Below are positions 30,465-40,386 of a DNA stretch of 54,524 nucleotides, piece by piece. Under the pieces are notes generated by a model. That model had not been told where the DNA came from, did no database searches, and worked only from the letters and a program-made list of their open reading frames with translations. Position 1 is the first letter of the stretch. Each line of letters opens with the position of its first letter. Origin of the DNA: Prochlorococcus marinus str. MIT 9302 (GTDB lineage: Bacteria; Cyanobacteriota; Cyanobacteriia; PCC-6307; Cyanobiaceae); NCBI RefSeq assembly GCF_000759975.1, contig NZ_JNAM01000001.1:1-54524 (forward strand). Reading direction: 5' to 3'. Both the position numbers and the translations under genes were made by a program.

Positions 30465-31486
30465 TACTCTATTCTTGGATCTAAATAGGCAATTAAAATA
30501 TCTACAAAGAGATTTAAAGAAACTATAAGCATAGAAGTAAAAATTACAATACCTTGAACCAAGGTATAGTCTCTCTGAGAAATTGCTTCATGTAATCTTA
30601 AAGCAATACCTGGCCATGAAAAAGTTACTTCAAATAAAAGAGCACCTCCTGCTAGTGAAGCCATTGTCAAACCAGAAATAGTGACAATTGGTAATAGAGC
30701 GTTAGGCAAAGCATGGTTTAAAAAAATTTTTTTTCTCGATATTCCTCTACATATAGCAGCATTAACATAATCACTTTTTAATGTCTTATCCAAATTTACT
30801 CTTAATGACCGGCTGAATATACCACTTAATAGAAAGCCAAGAGTAATGGAGGGAAGTGAGAGATGATAAAGGCTATCTTTTAAAGCAATAATATTATTTG
30901 AAAGAATACTATCTAAAACTAGAAAACCTGTAATTTGAGGTTGTTGCTGAAAGATTGGAAATCTACCCCCAATTGGGGAAATATTAAAATATACAGAAAA
31001 TAATAATTGAACTAACATTGCTCCCCAAAACGGAGGAATTGCATATGTTGCCATTCCAAATATTCTAACAATATAGTCAGTTTTTTTACCTCTATTTCTT
31101 AAACCAATAAATCCCAATAGAAATCCAATTAGCATGGCACTCAATATTGAAAAGAAACCAAGTTCAAGACTTGCAGGCAATGACTTAAGAATTATATTTA
31201 GGACTGGCTCTTGAGTACTAAGAGATTGGCCAAAATCTAAATGTAATACATCGTTAATGTAGGAAAAATATTGATTTATTAAAGATTCATTTAGCCCCAA
31301 TTTATTTCTTAGAAATTCCCTTGAAACCTCATCTGCTCCTGATCCAAGAATGGCATCAACAGGATCACCTGGAGCAACTCTTAATAAAATAAACACTAAT
31401 GAAGAAATTATCCACAACATTATTGGAATTAATGAAATCTTTAATAAAGAATAATTTAGTAATTTATTTAAATTTCTACTCATCAA
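30461..31486 (-). CDS. peptide/nickel-type ABC transporter permease (DppB family)
   Basis: The 341-residue protein has six helices. The N-terminal hallmark of DppB/OppB is present: LVFILLRVAPGDPVDAILG. The EAA loop that contacts the ATPase reads YVNAAICRGISRKKIFLNHA. It overlaps the upstream substrate-binding lipoprotein gene by 11 bp, so the two are one operon. The second permease (DppC) and the ATPases are not in this window and must be encoded elsewhere if the transporter is complete. Confidence 0.9.
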   Translation of the reverse strand: MMSRNLNKLLNYSLLKISLIPIMLWIISSLVFILLRVAPGDPVDAILGSGADEVSREFLRNKLGLNESLINQYFSYINDVLHLDFGQSLSTQEPVLNIILKSLPASLELGFFSILSAMLIGFLLGFIGLRNRGKKTDYIVRIFGMATYAIPPFWGAMLVQLLFSVYFNISPIGGRFPIFQQQPQITGFLVLDSILSNNIIALKDSLYHLSLPSITLGFLLSGIFSRSLRVNLDKTLKSDYVNAAICRGISRKKIFLNHALPNALLPIVTISGLTMASLAGGALLFEVTFSWPGIALRLHEAISQRDYTLVQGIVIFTSMLIVSLNLFVDILIAYLDPRIEY

Positions 31487-33047
31487 TAATTTTTAGATCA
31501 CTCAATGAAATTATTCCTGCACCATTAAAAATAGGTTTTGATATTTTATTTTGAGACCATGCTTTTTGAGAAGATATCCAAATAGGAATATAAGGGATTG
31601 AATTTGCTGCTATTTTTTCAATTTCAACAAGCTTATCTAGTCTTTTATCTCCACTTATTTTTTCACTCTCAAGAAATAAACTTTCAACCTTATTTGATCC
31701 CCAAAAACTACCGCTGTAGAATGATTCTCCTTTTTTACATATTCCATCAACTATTTCATTACAACTTAAAAGTGGTTTGAGATAGGCTTCTGGGTCTGAA
31801 TAAGCTCCAGTCCAATCGAGAATAACTGCTGTATAAATTCCTAAACTTAGATTCTTATAAATTGTTGTAGATTCAACCCCGTTGAGTTGAATATCAATAC
31901 AATCTTTCAAATAATTTTTTATTTCTTCCTGCCATGTCAAGGCAATAAGTTTATCAGCAGGTACATTCGATCTATAAGTAAGAGGTATTTTAAGTATGTT
32001 TCCATTGCAATAATTTTCTTTTTGCAATAACTTTCTCGCTTCTAAATAATCATATTTAGGCCACATACCTTGATTATCTTTTTTTAATATTGGAGGAATA
32101 ATTGATCTAGATGGCTTCCTTAGCCCATAACTTACTTTTTCACTAATTAATTTTCTATTAAGACTTTTTGCTAAAGCTATTCTTAAATTAAGATTACTTA
32201 ACGGGTAAGAACTAGTTTTAAGGCTTATAAAACTTAATTCGGTAAAAGGACTATTACCTTCTTTAAACTTTTTATTTTTACTTAAATTCTTTAGACTATT
32301 TCTTTGACTATCATCAATTGAATTTGATAAGAGTACGTCAATTTGTTTGCTTTTTAAAGCCCCAAAAAGAGAAGATGAATTTGAATATCCTACAAAATTA
32401 ATACCCTTATTTAAGGGCTTTTCACCCCAATAATTCAAATTTGGATGAATTAATTGGACTTCATTAGAAAAACTGCTCAGTACATACTTACCCGTACCAA
32501 CAAATTTCTCATTTAAAAACTTATTAGAATATTCTTTATAAAAGGTGGGAGATATTGGTGTTAAATTTACTGATGTAAGTAAACCATTTAAAGAACTTGA
32601 TGGTTTATTTAAATTTATTTTAACTGAATATTCACTTGGAGTTTCTATTGATTTAATCTTATTTCCTAAAATATAATTCATCGTTCCAATCCTTTTGAAT
32701 CTATCAAAAGTAAACTTTATTGCATTTGAGTTAAATGAAGTTCCATCGTGAAAAAAAACATTTTTTCTTAAGTTGATAATTATTTGAAGTCTATCCTTTG
32801 AAATAATTGGCATCCCCGATGCCAATTCAGGGATTAATTCTCCGTTAGAATTTAATTCATATAATGTGTCTCCCAGAGAACTAATTAATTGAATTGCTTT
32901 AAGAGTATTAGCTCTAGCTGGATCTAAAGATTCAATTTTTCCAGAACTTGCTACTGTTATTTTTTTAGATACTCTTTTTGAGCCGCAAGAATTGTTTAGC
33001 AAAGAAATTAAAAAAATAAATATTGATAAAAGAACTTTTTTTTTCAT
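31476..33047 (-). CDS. peptide-type ABC transporter substrate-binding lipoprotein
   Basis: The 523-residue protein has a lipoprotein signal: a basic start, a hydrophobic core and a lipobox ending at Cys21 (LLNNSCGS). The SBP_bac_5 fold is shown by ESLDPARANTLKAIQLI, ELNSNGELIPELASGM, NLRKNVFFHDGTSFNS and later LRIALAKSLNRKLI. It binds oligopeptides or a related ligand in the periplasm and passes it to the DppB-like permease, whose gene overlaps its 3' end. The ligand is not clear from the sequence. Confidence 0.9.
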   Translation of the reverse strand: MKKKVLLSIFIFLISLLNNSCGSKRVSKKITVASSGKIESLDPARANTLKAIQLISSLGDTLYELNSNGELIPELASGMPIISKDRLQIIINLRKNVFFHDGTSFNSNAIKFTFDRFKRIGTMNYILGNKIKSIETPSEYSVKINLNKPSSSLNGLLTSVNLTPISPTFYKEYSNKFLNEKFVGTGKYVLSSFSNEVQLIHPNLNYWGEKPLNKGINFVGYSNSSSLFGALKSKQIDVLLSNSIDDSQRNSLKNLSKNKKFKEGNSPFTELSFISLKTSSYPLSNLNLRIALAKSLNRKLISEKVSYGLRKPSRSIIPPILKKDNQGMWPKYDYLEARKLLQKENYCNGNILKIPLTYRSNVPADKLIALTWQEEIKNYLKDCIDIQLNGVESTTIYKNLSLGIYTAVILDWTGAYSDPEAYLKPLLSCNEIVDGICKKGESFYSGSFWGSNKVESLFLESEKISGDKRLDKLVEIEKIAANSIPYIPIWISSQKAWSQNKISKPIFNGAGIISLSDLKIIDE

Positions 33048-33064
33048 ATTTCTAAAGTATTAAA

Positions 33065-33316
33065 TTATTCAGAGGATTCATTTGAGCAAAAAATTTGTAA
33101 GGTTATTTGACTTATTTCTAAAGCAAATGTTTTTTTAGAATTACAGGCAAAAGGCCACTCTCTCACCCAACAAATTTTTTTACCTATATTTATACCAATT
33201 ACTTGAAAAGTCTTATTACTATTTTTAATTTTCACACAAGCACCCTTATAAAGGTTTTCAGAACAAGTTAAATTATTATTATCATTTTTATTATGTAATA
33301 GTTTTGAATGAATCAT
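33065..33316 (-). CDS. small Cys-rich soluble protein, unknown
   Basis: The 83-residue protein has a variable polar N-terminus (about 1-22). The more ordered part, GACVKIKNSNKTFQVIGINI, then GKKICWVREWPFACNSKKTF, looks like a small beta-barrel with scattered cysteines. No signal peptide or membrane segment. The shape resembles a picocyanobacterial conserved protein. Directly upstream of the peptide-transport genes on the same strand, 17 bp apart. No named family. Confidence 0.55.
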   Translation of the reverse strand: MIHSKLLHNKNDNNNLTCSENLYKGACVKIKNSNKTFQVIGINIGKKICWVREWPFACNSKKTFALEISQITLQIFCSNESSE

Positions 33317-33386
33317 TAAGGGGCTAAAACAAAAAACTTACTTTCTTCGGTTTAACAAGCTATTAAGAAATTTGCAAACTATTTTT

Positions 33387-34688
33387 TTAAATACAACTTA
33401 ATTGACTTGCAATAATTTTGACTTCATTTAGAGAATTTATTTCATCTTTCGATTTCTCAAAATTTCCATTATTCACCTTATGAGTTATAACAACAATTTC
33501 AGCTTTGTCCTCACTTGCATCTAGTTGAACAATTGATTCGATTGATACATTATTATTTCCAAAAATATCTCCAATCTTTCCTATTACGCCTGGACTATCA
33601 AGACAAATAATTCTAAGATAATTTTTTTTATTTATTTGAGAAGATCCAATAATATGACAGTTTCTCCAGAAATCAAAGGATAATAATGGATCGATTGAAT
33701 TATTGTTTTTTACTGAGGCGGCATGCAGATTTAATATATCTGATACTACTGATGCAGCAGTTGGGCCACTCCCTGCACCTGGACCATACAACATTATTTC
33801 TCCAAGAGGGTCAGCCTCTATCAATAAGGCATTGTTAACTCCCTTGACTGTTGCTAATGGATGAGATTTTGGAATCAAGGAAGGGCCTACCCAAATATTC
33901 AAAGCAAGAGAATCATTACTATTAATTTGTCGCCTTTCTGAGAGGGCCAAAAGTTTTATTTCAAAACCTAATTTATTGGCATATTCGATATCCTTGAGAT
34001 TAATTTTACTAATGCCCTCAGAATGTATCTCGTCTCTTTTGATTTTACCTCCAAATGCGAGTTCACTAAGAATTGAAATCTTATCAGCAGCATCATGTCC
34101 CTCAACATCTGCCGTTGGATCAAATTCTGCATACCCAAGGCTTTGGGCCAATTTCAAGGTCTCCTTATAATCAGCTTTTTCATTGGTCATCTTTGAAAGA
34201 ATAAAATTTGTTGTACCATTTATTATCCCAACCATTTTTTTTATGCTGTTACTTTTTAATGATCTTTTTAAGGGTTCGATTATTGGAATCCCACCGCAAA
34301 CTGCAGCCTCTGACAATATATAAACTCCTTCTTTAGCAGCAGTCTTATATATTTCTTCTCCATATCTTGCGATAACTGCTTTATTTGCTGTAACAACAGA
34401 TTTACCTGATCTTAATGATTGCAGAATAATATCTTTTGCTAAATCAACCCCACCCATTACTTCAACAATTACATCTATAGAGGTGTCATTAATTAATTCA
34501 AATGGATCATCAGTTAATAAATTATTTTCTAGCTCAATATCTCTTTTTTTACTTAGATCTTTAACTGCTATTTTTGCAATTTCTATTTCTTTTAGAATTG
34601 GATGTGAATCAATTTCAGAGCTTAATATTTTAAAAATCCCTGAACCTACAGTTCCAAAACCTACAATACCAATTTTGCATTTTCTCAT
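33387..34688 (-). CDS. hom: homoserine dehydrogenase
   Basis: The 433-residue protein reduces aspartate semialdehyde to homoserine for threonine and methionine synthesis. Rossmann motif GFGTVG at residues 10-15; the substrate block NKAVIARYGEEI and later GIINGTTNFIL and AEFDPTADVEGHDAADKI are those of the family. The C-terminal 75 residues form an ACT domain (ICLDSPGVIGKIGDIFGNN), the usual site of threonine feedback control. Complete and of typical length for the monofunctional enzyme. Confidence 0.96.
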   Translation of the reverse strand: MRKCKIGIVGFGTVGSGIFKILSSEIDSHPILKEIEIAKIAVKDLSKKRDIELENNLLTDDPFELINDTSIDVIVEVMGGVDLAKDIILQSLRSGKSVVTANKAVIARYGEEIYKTAAKEGVYILSEAAVCGGIPIIEPLKRSLKSNSIKKMVGIINGTTNFILSKMTNEKADYKETLKLAQSLGYAEFDPTADVEGHDAADKISILSELAFGGKIKRDEIHSEGISKINLKDIEYANKLGFEIKLLALSERRQINSNDSLALNIWVGPSLIPKSHPLATVKGVNNALLIEADPLGEIMLYGPGAGSGPTAASVVSDILNLHAASVKNNNSIDPLLSFDFWRNCHIIGSSQINKKNYLRIICLDSPGVIGKIGDIFGNNNVSIESIVQLDASEDKAEIVVITHKVNNGNFEKSKDEINSLNEVKIIASQLSCI

Positions 34689-34732
34689 TTTTTATTTCTT
34701 TTGGATTTGAATTTAATTTTATATTATTAGAC

Positions 34733-35152
34733 CTACAAAAATTCATTTGCTTGAGACTGCATTTTCAATAGTATGTTTAAAAAACCATTTGACCTTGAAG
34801 GGGTTAAGCTTGCTTTTAAACCAGTATCTTCAATAAATTTCTTATTTATTTTAACAACCTCATTTGGGGTTAATTCATTTAATCCAGTAATTAGAAATGC
34901 CAATAAACCCTTGGTTATTAGGGCATCAGAATATCCTTCCCAAAATAGTCTACCGCCTTTAATATTTGCCTTAACAAAAACTTCTGAAACGCATCCTTTA
35001 ACCTTATTTTCTTCAACAAGGACTTTGCTATCTGGTGCTTTCAATTTTTTGCCTAACCATAAAATGAACTCATATTTTCTTTTTGGATCTTCTGATTTCT
35101 GCAACTTTTCGACTAATTTTGATAAATTTTTATATTTTTCTTGATTTTCCAT
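34733..35152 (-). CDS. sufE: SufE cysteine-desulfurase activator
   Basis: The 139-residue protein accepts persulfide sulfur from SufS and passes it to the SufBCD scaffold for Fe-S cluster assembly. The active Cys54 lies in KVKGCVSEVFV. The block RLFWEGYSDALITKGLLAFL is typical. Stand-alone gene, separated from any suf operon here. Complete. Confidence 0.92.
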   Translation of the reverse strand: MENQEKYKNLSKLVEKLQKSEDPKRKYEFILWLGKKLKAPDSKVLVEENKVKGCVSEVFVKANIKGGRLFWEGYSDALITKGLLAFLITGLNELTPNEVVKINKKFIEDTGLKASLTPSRSNGFLNILLKMQSQANEFL

Positions 35153-35191
35153 TTTTATAAAACTATTAATAAACCACTTGTAGATCTCTTA

Positions 35192-35749
35192 TTATACAAA
35201 TATTTCTTTTTCTGTGATAAAGCCTGATAAGGGAATATCCCACTCAGCTCTGGCTAATGGAATCGTACTTACACAATTAGAAGTTAAAACTCCAATGCAT
35301 GGTACAGTCCTCCAATTTTTATTTATCCTTAATTTATCAAAATAACCTCCTCCATAACCTAATCTTATTAAATTTTTATCTACAGAAAGACATGGAACAA
35401 GTATCATACTTATCTGCTTATGACTTAATGAGAAAGAGTTATTTGGACTTAGTATCCCCTCAGAGTCTTTTGTAAGAGGTTTTTCATCCCATGGATAAAA
35501 TAACAACTCTTTTTTATCTTTACATCTGGGCAAAGCTAAAGAAATTTTTTCCTTTAGACTTCTAATATCTACTTCATTTTTTAGAGGCCAATATATTGCT
35601 ATGTAACCAATATTTTTATATTCCTCAATAAATGAATCAACATATAATTTTACGTTCTTTTCTACATTTACTCTTTGATTAAGAGAAATCTCATCTCTAA
35701 GTTTTCTGAAAGTATCCCTCTCCAATTTCTTTTTTTCAAAGATAGTCAT
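35192..35749 (-). CDS. 5-formyltetrahydrofolate cyclo-ligase
   Basis: The 185-residue enzyme converts 5-formyl-THF to 5,10-methenyl-THF with ATP. The signature LIRLGYGGGYFDKLRIN near residue 130 is the nucleotide-binding loop. The N-terminal basic stretch (KKKLERDTFRKLRDEIS) is the usual substrate-side helix. Complete. It lies 9 bp after ruvC on the same strand. Confidence 0.92.
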   Translation of the reverse strand: MTIFEKKKLERDTFRKLRDEISLNQRVNVEKNVKLYVDSFIEEYKNIGYIAIYWPLKNEVDIRSLKEKISLALPRCKDKKELLFYPWDEKPLTKDSEGILSPNNSFSLSHKQISMILVPCLSVDKNLIRLGYGGGYFDKLRINKNWRTVPCIGVLTSNCVSTIPLARAEWDIPLSGFITEKEIFV

Positions 35750-35758
35750 ATTGAATCT

Positions 35759-36232
35759 TCAGTTGAATCCTTCTTCATTTAGTTTTGTGAGTGCTATGGC
35801 CAATGCATCTGCTGAATCATCAGGCTTTGGAGGCTTGTTAAGTTCTAAGTTATGCATAACAGCATCAAGAACTTCTTTCTTAGATGCTTTTCCAGACCCA
35901 GCAATGGTTAACTTTATCTGAGCAGGAGAATATTCACTAACAGGGATTTTTTTAGAGGCCAATACCATCATAATTACTCCTCTAGCCTGCACCACACTAA
36001 TAGTAGTACTTGATCTATAAAAGAAAAATTTTTCTACCGCCGCTACATTTGGATTCCAATGATTTACCAATTCATTAAGATCTTTGAAAATCTCATAAAG
36101 TCTATCTTCTTCTTTTTTATCTTTACCTGTCTCAATAACTCCACAATCTAGTAATATCTTTTTTTCATTTTCTATTTCAATAATTCCATAACCAACTCTA
36201 GCTAATCCAGGGTCAATCCCAATTATTCTCAC
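35759..36232 (-). CDS. ruvC: Holliday junction resolvase RuvC
   Basis: The 157-residue nuclease has the RNase-H-like fold and the acidic catalytic residues of RuvC: Asp7 in [14 protein letters not shown], Glu67 in [12 protein letters not shown], and the Asp pair in [14 protein letters not shown]. It cleaves four-way junctions during recombination together with RuvAB. It lies 5 bp after chlI on the same strand; the pairing with chlI is positional rather than functional. Confidence 0.95.
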   Translation of the reverse strand: MRIIGIDPGLARVGYGIIEIENEKKILLDCGVIETGKDKKEEDRLYEIFKDLNELVNHWNPNVAAVEKFFFYRSSTTISVVQARGVIMMVLASKKIPVSEYSPAQIKLTIAGSGKASKKEVLDAVMHNLELNKPPKPDDSADALAIALTKLNEEGFN

Positions 36233-36237
36233 TGTAA

Positions 36238-37326
36238 TTAAGCTTCTGCAGACAATTGGAATTTTGAAATATTTTCTTTTTCATCTAAATCAAATACTTT
36301 ACAAAAAGCTTGAATAACTCTTTCACCTGAATCAACTTGTTCTAAAGGATCTTTTCTTAGCCTATGTCTTAAAGAACAAGAAATAACCCTTGCTATGTCA
36401 TCTTCTTGCACTTCAGTTCTGCCCTCAAAGGCTGCAATTGCCCTTGCCGATCTATTTGTAACAATATCTCCACGTAACCCATCAACATCAAGTTCTCCGC
36501 AGATTGCAGAAATATTCAATCTAAGATCATCGTCCATCTGAACAGAATTTAATATTTCTTGAGCTTTAATAACCTTTTGTTGAAGTTCATCCTGTTGTTT
36601 TTCAACACTCAATGAAAACTCATCAGGATTATCATCAAAAGAAGTTCTTTGATCAACTACTTGAACTCTTAATTCTGCATCTCTAACTGTCTTAACCTCA
36701 ACACTCATTCCAAACCTGTCCAATAGCTGAGGCCTTAATTCACCTTCTTCTGGGTTACCTGAACCAATAAGAACAAACCTTGCAGGATGTCGAACTGAGA
36801 CTCCCTCCCTTTCAACTGTATTCCATCCGGAAGCAGCCGAATCTAACAGTACGTCAACTAAATGATCATCTAGCAAATTAACTTCATCAACATATAGTAA
36901 ACCCCTATTAGCCTTTGCCAATAATCCAGGTTCAAATGCCTTAATACCTTCACTCAAAGCCTTCTCAATATCAATAGTTCCGCAAAGCCTGTCTTCAGTA
37001 GCCCCTAAAGGTAAATCAACCATAGGCACTTGTTTTTGAATACTCTCTAGATTTTCTCCTTGAACAACTTTTTCCAAAACTTCTTTACTCTGCAAATCAG
37101 GATCAATTAGAGAACTATTATATGGATCATCTTTAACAACTTCTATTGCTGGCAACAAATCAGCTAAGGCTCTTATTGTAGTAGATTTTCCAGTCCCTCT
37201 ATCACCCATTATCATGACTCCTCCAATTCTTGGATCAATAACATTTAACAAGAGTGCTAATTTCATTTCTTCCTGACCAATTACAGCTGTAAAAGGAAAA
37301 ACTCTTCTTTTCTTTGTTGTTGTCAC
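36238..37326 (-). CDS. chlI: magnesium chelatase ATPase subunit ChlI
   Basis: The 362-residue AAA+ subunit drives insertion of Mg2+ into protoporphyrin IX with ChlD and ChlH, the first committed step of chlorophyll synthesis. Walker [10 protein letters not shown] at residues 41-49, Walker [17 protein letters not shown], and the arginine-finger region [13 protein letters not shown] are all visible. Complete and of typical cyanobacterial length. Confidence 0.97.
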   Translation of the reverse strand: MTTTKKRRVFPFTAVIGQEEMKLALLLNVIDPRIGGVMIMGDRGTGKSTTIRALADLLPAIEVVKDDPYNSSLIDPDLQSKEVLEKVVQGENLESIQKQVPMVDLPLGATEDRLCGTIDIEKALSEGIKAFEPGLLAKANRGLLYVDEVNLLDDHLVDVLLDSAASGWNTVEREGVSVRHPARFVLIGSGNPEEGELRPQLLDRFGMSVEVKTVRDAELRVQVVDQRTSFDDNPDEFSLSVEKQQDELQQKVIKAQEILNSVQMDDDLRLNISAICGELDVDGLRGDIVTNRSARAIAAFEGRTEVQEDDIARVISCSLRHRLRKDPLEQVDSGERVIQAFCKVFDLDEKENISKFQLSAEA

Positions 37327-37447
37327 AGTTTTAGTTTTCTTAAATAATCAAATAATCAATAGATGCTACTTCAGAAAATGTTTTTAGTAAATATCCCTAT
37401 CAAATTTAAACTAGAGAGTAATAAAATCTAATTTAATTTATAAGATC

Positions 37448-38197
37448 CTAATTTTTTTTTGAATTATTCAAAAACCAGTTTATTTGATGGACAACTCCTC
37501 TTAAAACATTTATTTCGTGCATTGATGTATTTGCTCTTAAGATGTAACTCTTAAATTTACTTATTTTTGCCCTTGAGGTATGTTTTAAAAGATATCCAAC
37601 TCCCAGAAGCATTTCCTCTATCTCAACAAATGAATCATGTATTTGTTTTGATGATGCAAGATTAAAAACATCTAATTCCCTATTGAAATTTTTTTTTGAA
37701 GACTTATTTAATTCATACAAAACTATTGAAACTGCGTGAGAAAGATTTAAAGAAGGATTATTTTGAGAAGTAGGAATATTAAAAGTCTTATTAGCCAAAA
37801 GTAATTCACTATTAGTTAAACCTCTATTTTCTCTGCCAAATATAATTGCTAAATTATTTATCTTTTTAAAAGATTTAGTCCAATTAAATATATCTTCTGA
37901 AGATTCAAAAAATGAATCTTTACTTATATCAATCCTTCCACAAGATGCTAGAACTAAATCACAATCAAAAATTGCTTTTTCCAGATTATCAAAAATCTTA
38001 CAATGTTCAAGAAACTTTTGACCTTTAAGGGCCATTTTTTTTGCTTCTAAAGAAAATATATCGCATTTTGGAGAAACAATTCTTAACTCTTCAACTCCAA
38101 AGTTTGAGCATAATCTAGCAACGCTCCCAACATTTAAAGGGCCATTTGGTTCAACTAATATTACCTTTAAATTAGAAAAATTTTTCTTCAAAATCAT
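37448..38197 (-). CDS. SPOUT family RNA 2'-O-methyltransferase (TrmJ-like)
   Basis: The 249-residue protein has the three SpoU/TrmH motifs: EPNGPLNVGSVARLCSNFG (motif 1), IIFGRENRGLTNSEL (motif 2) and IPTSQNNPSLNLSHAVSIVL (motif 3). This fits tRNA ribose methylation at the anticodon loop in the TrmJ branch, but a rRNA target cannot be excluded. Its start overlaps the stop of the cytochrome gene by 4 bp, so the two are one operon. Confidence 0.85.
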   Translation of the reverse strand: MILKKNFSNLKVILVEPNGPLNVGSVARLCSNFGVEELRIVSPKCDIFSLEAKKMALKGQKFLEHCKIFDNLEKAIFDCDLVLASCGRIDISKDSFFESSEDIFNWTKSFKKINNLAIIFGRENRGLTNSELLLANKTFNIPTSQNNPSLNLSHAVSIVLYELNKSSKKNFNRELDVFNLASSKQIHDSFVEIEEMLLGVGYLLKHTSRAKISKFKSYILRANTSMHEINVLRGVVHQINWFLNNSKKN

Positions 38198-38580
38198 TCA
38201 AGGCTATGAAGATATTTTAATAAATTGGACATATTTACAGGATCAATTTCAAAACTTGGCATTGGGGGGGTAAGGCCTCCAGTAACTTGTTTTATTATCT
38301 CTTTATCATTTAAACGTTGAGTTATTGAGTGTAAATCTGGCCCCACTAATCCTCTTGCTGTAATTCCATGACATCCAACACAATTTATTTTAAAAAGAGC
38401 ATCTCCTTCCTCAACAGATCCTTTAAGCTCAAGAGTTTCAATAATATATTTGTTGTTATCACGATGATAAAAGAAAAATATTGAAAAAAATACCAATAAA
38501 ACTGCAAAAATAATTAAAAAAATTTTCAATAGTTCTCTTTTATAGTCTTTTTCTGCTGCAGATGATGAAGATGTTGACAC
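38194..38580 (-). CDS. cytM: membrane-anchored class I cytochrome c (CytM-like)
   Basis: The 128-residue protein has an N-terminal membrane helix (about residues 18-38) that anchors the soluble part on the p-side. The haem site C67-x-x-C70-H71 (NCVGCHG) is present and Met107 in PPMPSF is the likely axial ligand. This length and anchor match cytochrome cM of cyanobacteria, a regulator of electron flow whose role is still debated. Overlaps the methyltransferase gene by 4 bp. Confidence 0.82.
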   Translation of the reverse strand: MSTSSSSAAEKDYKRELLKIFLIIFAVLLVFFSIFFFYHRDNNKYIIETLELKGSVEEGDALFKINCVGCHGITARGLVGPDLHSITQRLNDKEIIKQVTGGLTPPMPSFEIDPVNMSNLLKYLHSLE

Positions 38581-38634
38581 AAAAAATAGTCTCTATGTAA
38601 CAATTGTGATTAAGAAATTATAAAAAGGCAAAAA

Positions 38635-38754
38635 ATGATCGAGCCTCTTCTATGTGGAATTGTTTTAGGGTTAGTTCCAATAACTCTTCTTGGATTATTC
38701 GTAAGTGCATGGAATCAATACAGAAGAGGTTCAGGGATTTTGGACATTGATTAA
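38635..38754 (+). CDS. petG: cytochrome b6f subunit PetG
   Basis: The 39-residue protein runs from ATG at 38635 to TAA 38752-38754. The sequence [20 protein letters not shown] followed by [14 protein letters not shown] is the PetG signature (Glu3, single helix and QYRRG end). PetG is needed for assembly and stability of the b6f complex in the thylakoid. Its last 24 bp overlap the 3' end of rsmD on the other strand. It sits alone between two minus-strand operons. Confidence 0.95.
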   Translation: MIEPLLCGIVLGLVPITLLGLFVSAWNQYRRGSGILDID

Positions 38755-39330
38755 AAATGTCAATCTTGATTGTCCATAGTCTCTGACATCTATAGTTTCC
38801 CATAAAGTATTTTTTTTAATACAAAGTTTTGGAGAATGTTCACAAATAACTATTGAATCTTTTTTTAAAAAATTACAATTAAAAATTTGATTTAAAACTA
38901 ATTCATGATAATTCAGATTATATGGAGGGTCTAGATAAACAAAGTCAAATTTTAATTTGTTTAAATCCATAATTTTAGATGATAAGTTTCTCTCGTGATT
39001 TGGTTTTGTCCAGTTCAAGACGTCTTTACAAATAACCTCAATATCATTTTTTCTGTCCTCTTTATCCTGCAACGAAAGTAGGTTTTTTAAGCAAATTTTT
39101 GAGTTGTTTTTGTTTTTTTCTATTGCAATTATTTTTCTTGCTCCATGATTATATGCTTCACAAGATATGGATCCTATGCCACTGAACAAATCTAACCAGT
39201 TACTATTTTCAACTCTATTGTTCAATATATTAAATATAGCCTCTCTAACTCTCAAAGTTGTAGGTCTCGTATAAGTATTATTTGGACTTTGAAGTCTTTT
39301 ACCACCTATTAATCTTAAGTTTGTCTTCAT
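38731..39330 (-). CDS. rsmD: 16S rRNA (guanine966-N2)-methyltransferase RsmD
   Basis: The 199-residue protein has a Rossmann-fold methyltransferase domain. The SAM-binding block [20 protein letters not shown] and the catalytic motif [10 protein letters not shown] are visible, with N-terminal [11 protein letters not shown] as in RsmD. Probably co-transcribed with hisH (12 bp apart). The last 24 bp overlap petG. Confidence 0.93.
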   Translation of the reverse strand: MKTNLRLIGGKRLQSPNNTYTRPTTLRVREAIFNILNNRVENSNWLDLFSGIGSISCEAYNHGARKIIAIEKNKNNSKICLKNLLSLQDKEDRKNDIEVICKDVLNWTKPNHERNLSSKIMDLNKLKFDFVYLDPPYNLNYHELVLNQIFNCNFLKKDSIVICEHSPKLCIKKNTLWETIDVRDYGQSRLTFLINVQNP

Positions 39331-39342
39331 CAGTAATATCAG

Positions 39343-39960
39343 TTATTGAATATTACTCAGCCATTTTCTTAAAAGTTTTTCTCCAGTTTTACCAGATTTT
39401 TCTGGATGAAATTGACAGGCCATCAAATTATCATTTTCAATCATAGCTGTTAATTTTTCAGTACCATAATTAACCTGAGCTGAAATAAGACTTAAGTCAT
39501 CTGGAATAGCATGATAGGAATGTACAAAATAGACCCAATTATTTAATTCCTCTAGTTCTAGTAAAGTATTTGGTTTTGTAGGTAAAAGTTTGCACCAACC
39601 CATGTGTGGGATTCTTTGGTTAGCTATATTAGGAATTTTTTGTATTTTCCCCTTTAAAATCCCTAGTCCTTGAACTTTCCCTTCATCACTAGATTCAAAA
39701 AGGAGTTGAAGACCTAAACAAATCCCTAAAAAAGACTTTCCACTATTTATCCAATTTTCCAAATCAGTTATCAAATCCGTATTTATAAGATTAATCATCG
39801 CAGGATCAAAAGATCCAACCCCAGGAAGAATTATCGCCTTACAAGCCTTTGATTCCTTAAAGTTTTTAATTAGTAGTATTTCTTCTCCAAGACTTTCTAG
39901 AGATTTTGTTACGGAATGAATGTTACCCATCCCATAGTCTATAAGTCCAATTTTATGCAA
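39343..39960 (-). CDS. hisH: imidazole glycerol phosphate synthase glutaminase subunit HisH
   Basis: The 205-residue class I glutamine amidotransferase supplies ammonia to HisF for histidine and AICAR synthesis. The nucleophile Cys81 is in FLGICLGLQLLFES; the catalytic His and Glu are in ACQFHPEKSG. The N-terminal IGLIDYGMGNIHSV is diagnostic. It lies 11 bp after trxA on the same strand. Confidence 0.96.
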   Translation of the reverse strand: MHKIGLIDYGMGNIHSVTKSLESLGEEILLIKNFKESKACKAIILPGVGSFDPAMINLINTDLITDLENWINSGKSFLGICLGLQLLFESSDEGKVQGLGILKGKIQKIPNIANQRIPHMGWCKLLPTKPNTLLELEELNNWVYFVHSYHAIPDDLSLISAQVNYGTEKLTAMIENDNLMACQFHPEKSGKTGEKLLRKWLSNIQ

Positions 39961-39971
39961 AGCTCTTTATT

Positions 39972-40295
39972 TTATAAATGCTTAGTTAAGGTGCTTGAAA
40001 GAGTTGCTTTTGGTACAGCTCCAACCACAGTATCAACCTTTTGACCACCTTTAAAGATCATTAATGTTGGGATACTTCTAATTCCATATTGACTGGCAAC
40101 ATTTGGGTTCTCATCTGTATTTAATTTAAAAACTTTAATTTTCCCTTCAAAGTCTTTTGAGATTTCTTCTACGACTGGTGCAACCATCCTACAAGGACCA
40201 CACCATGGTGCCCAAAAATCAACCAATACTGGTAGATCACTTTGCAGTACATCCTTGTCAAATGAAGAATCAGTTACGGCTGGAGCTGATGACAT
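39972..40295 (-). CDS. trxA: thioredoxin
   Basis: The 107-residue thioredoxin has the active site W31-C-G-P-C35 ([11 protein letters not shown]) and a cis-Pro in [12 protein letters not shown]. It reduces disulfides in the cytoplasm with electrons from thioredoxin reductase. Between it and guaB lies the sRNA Yfr1, the standard arrangement in picocyanobacteria. Heads a likely trxA-hisH-rsmD transcript. Confidence 0.96.
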   Translation of the reverse strand: MSSAPAVTDSSFDKDVLQSDLPVLVDFWAPWCGPCRMVAPVVEEISKDFEGKIKVFKLNTDENPNVASQYGIRSIPTLMIFKGGQKVDTVVGAVPKATLSSTLTKHL

Positions 40296-40386
40296 AATTT
40301 AAGTATTCCTTTAAGAAAATTTAGCAGGCAATTCTTTTAAGTGATGATTTCATTACAGATAAAATAATATAAGTAACAAAATATCT

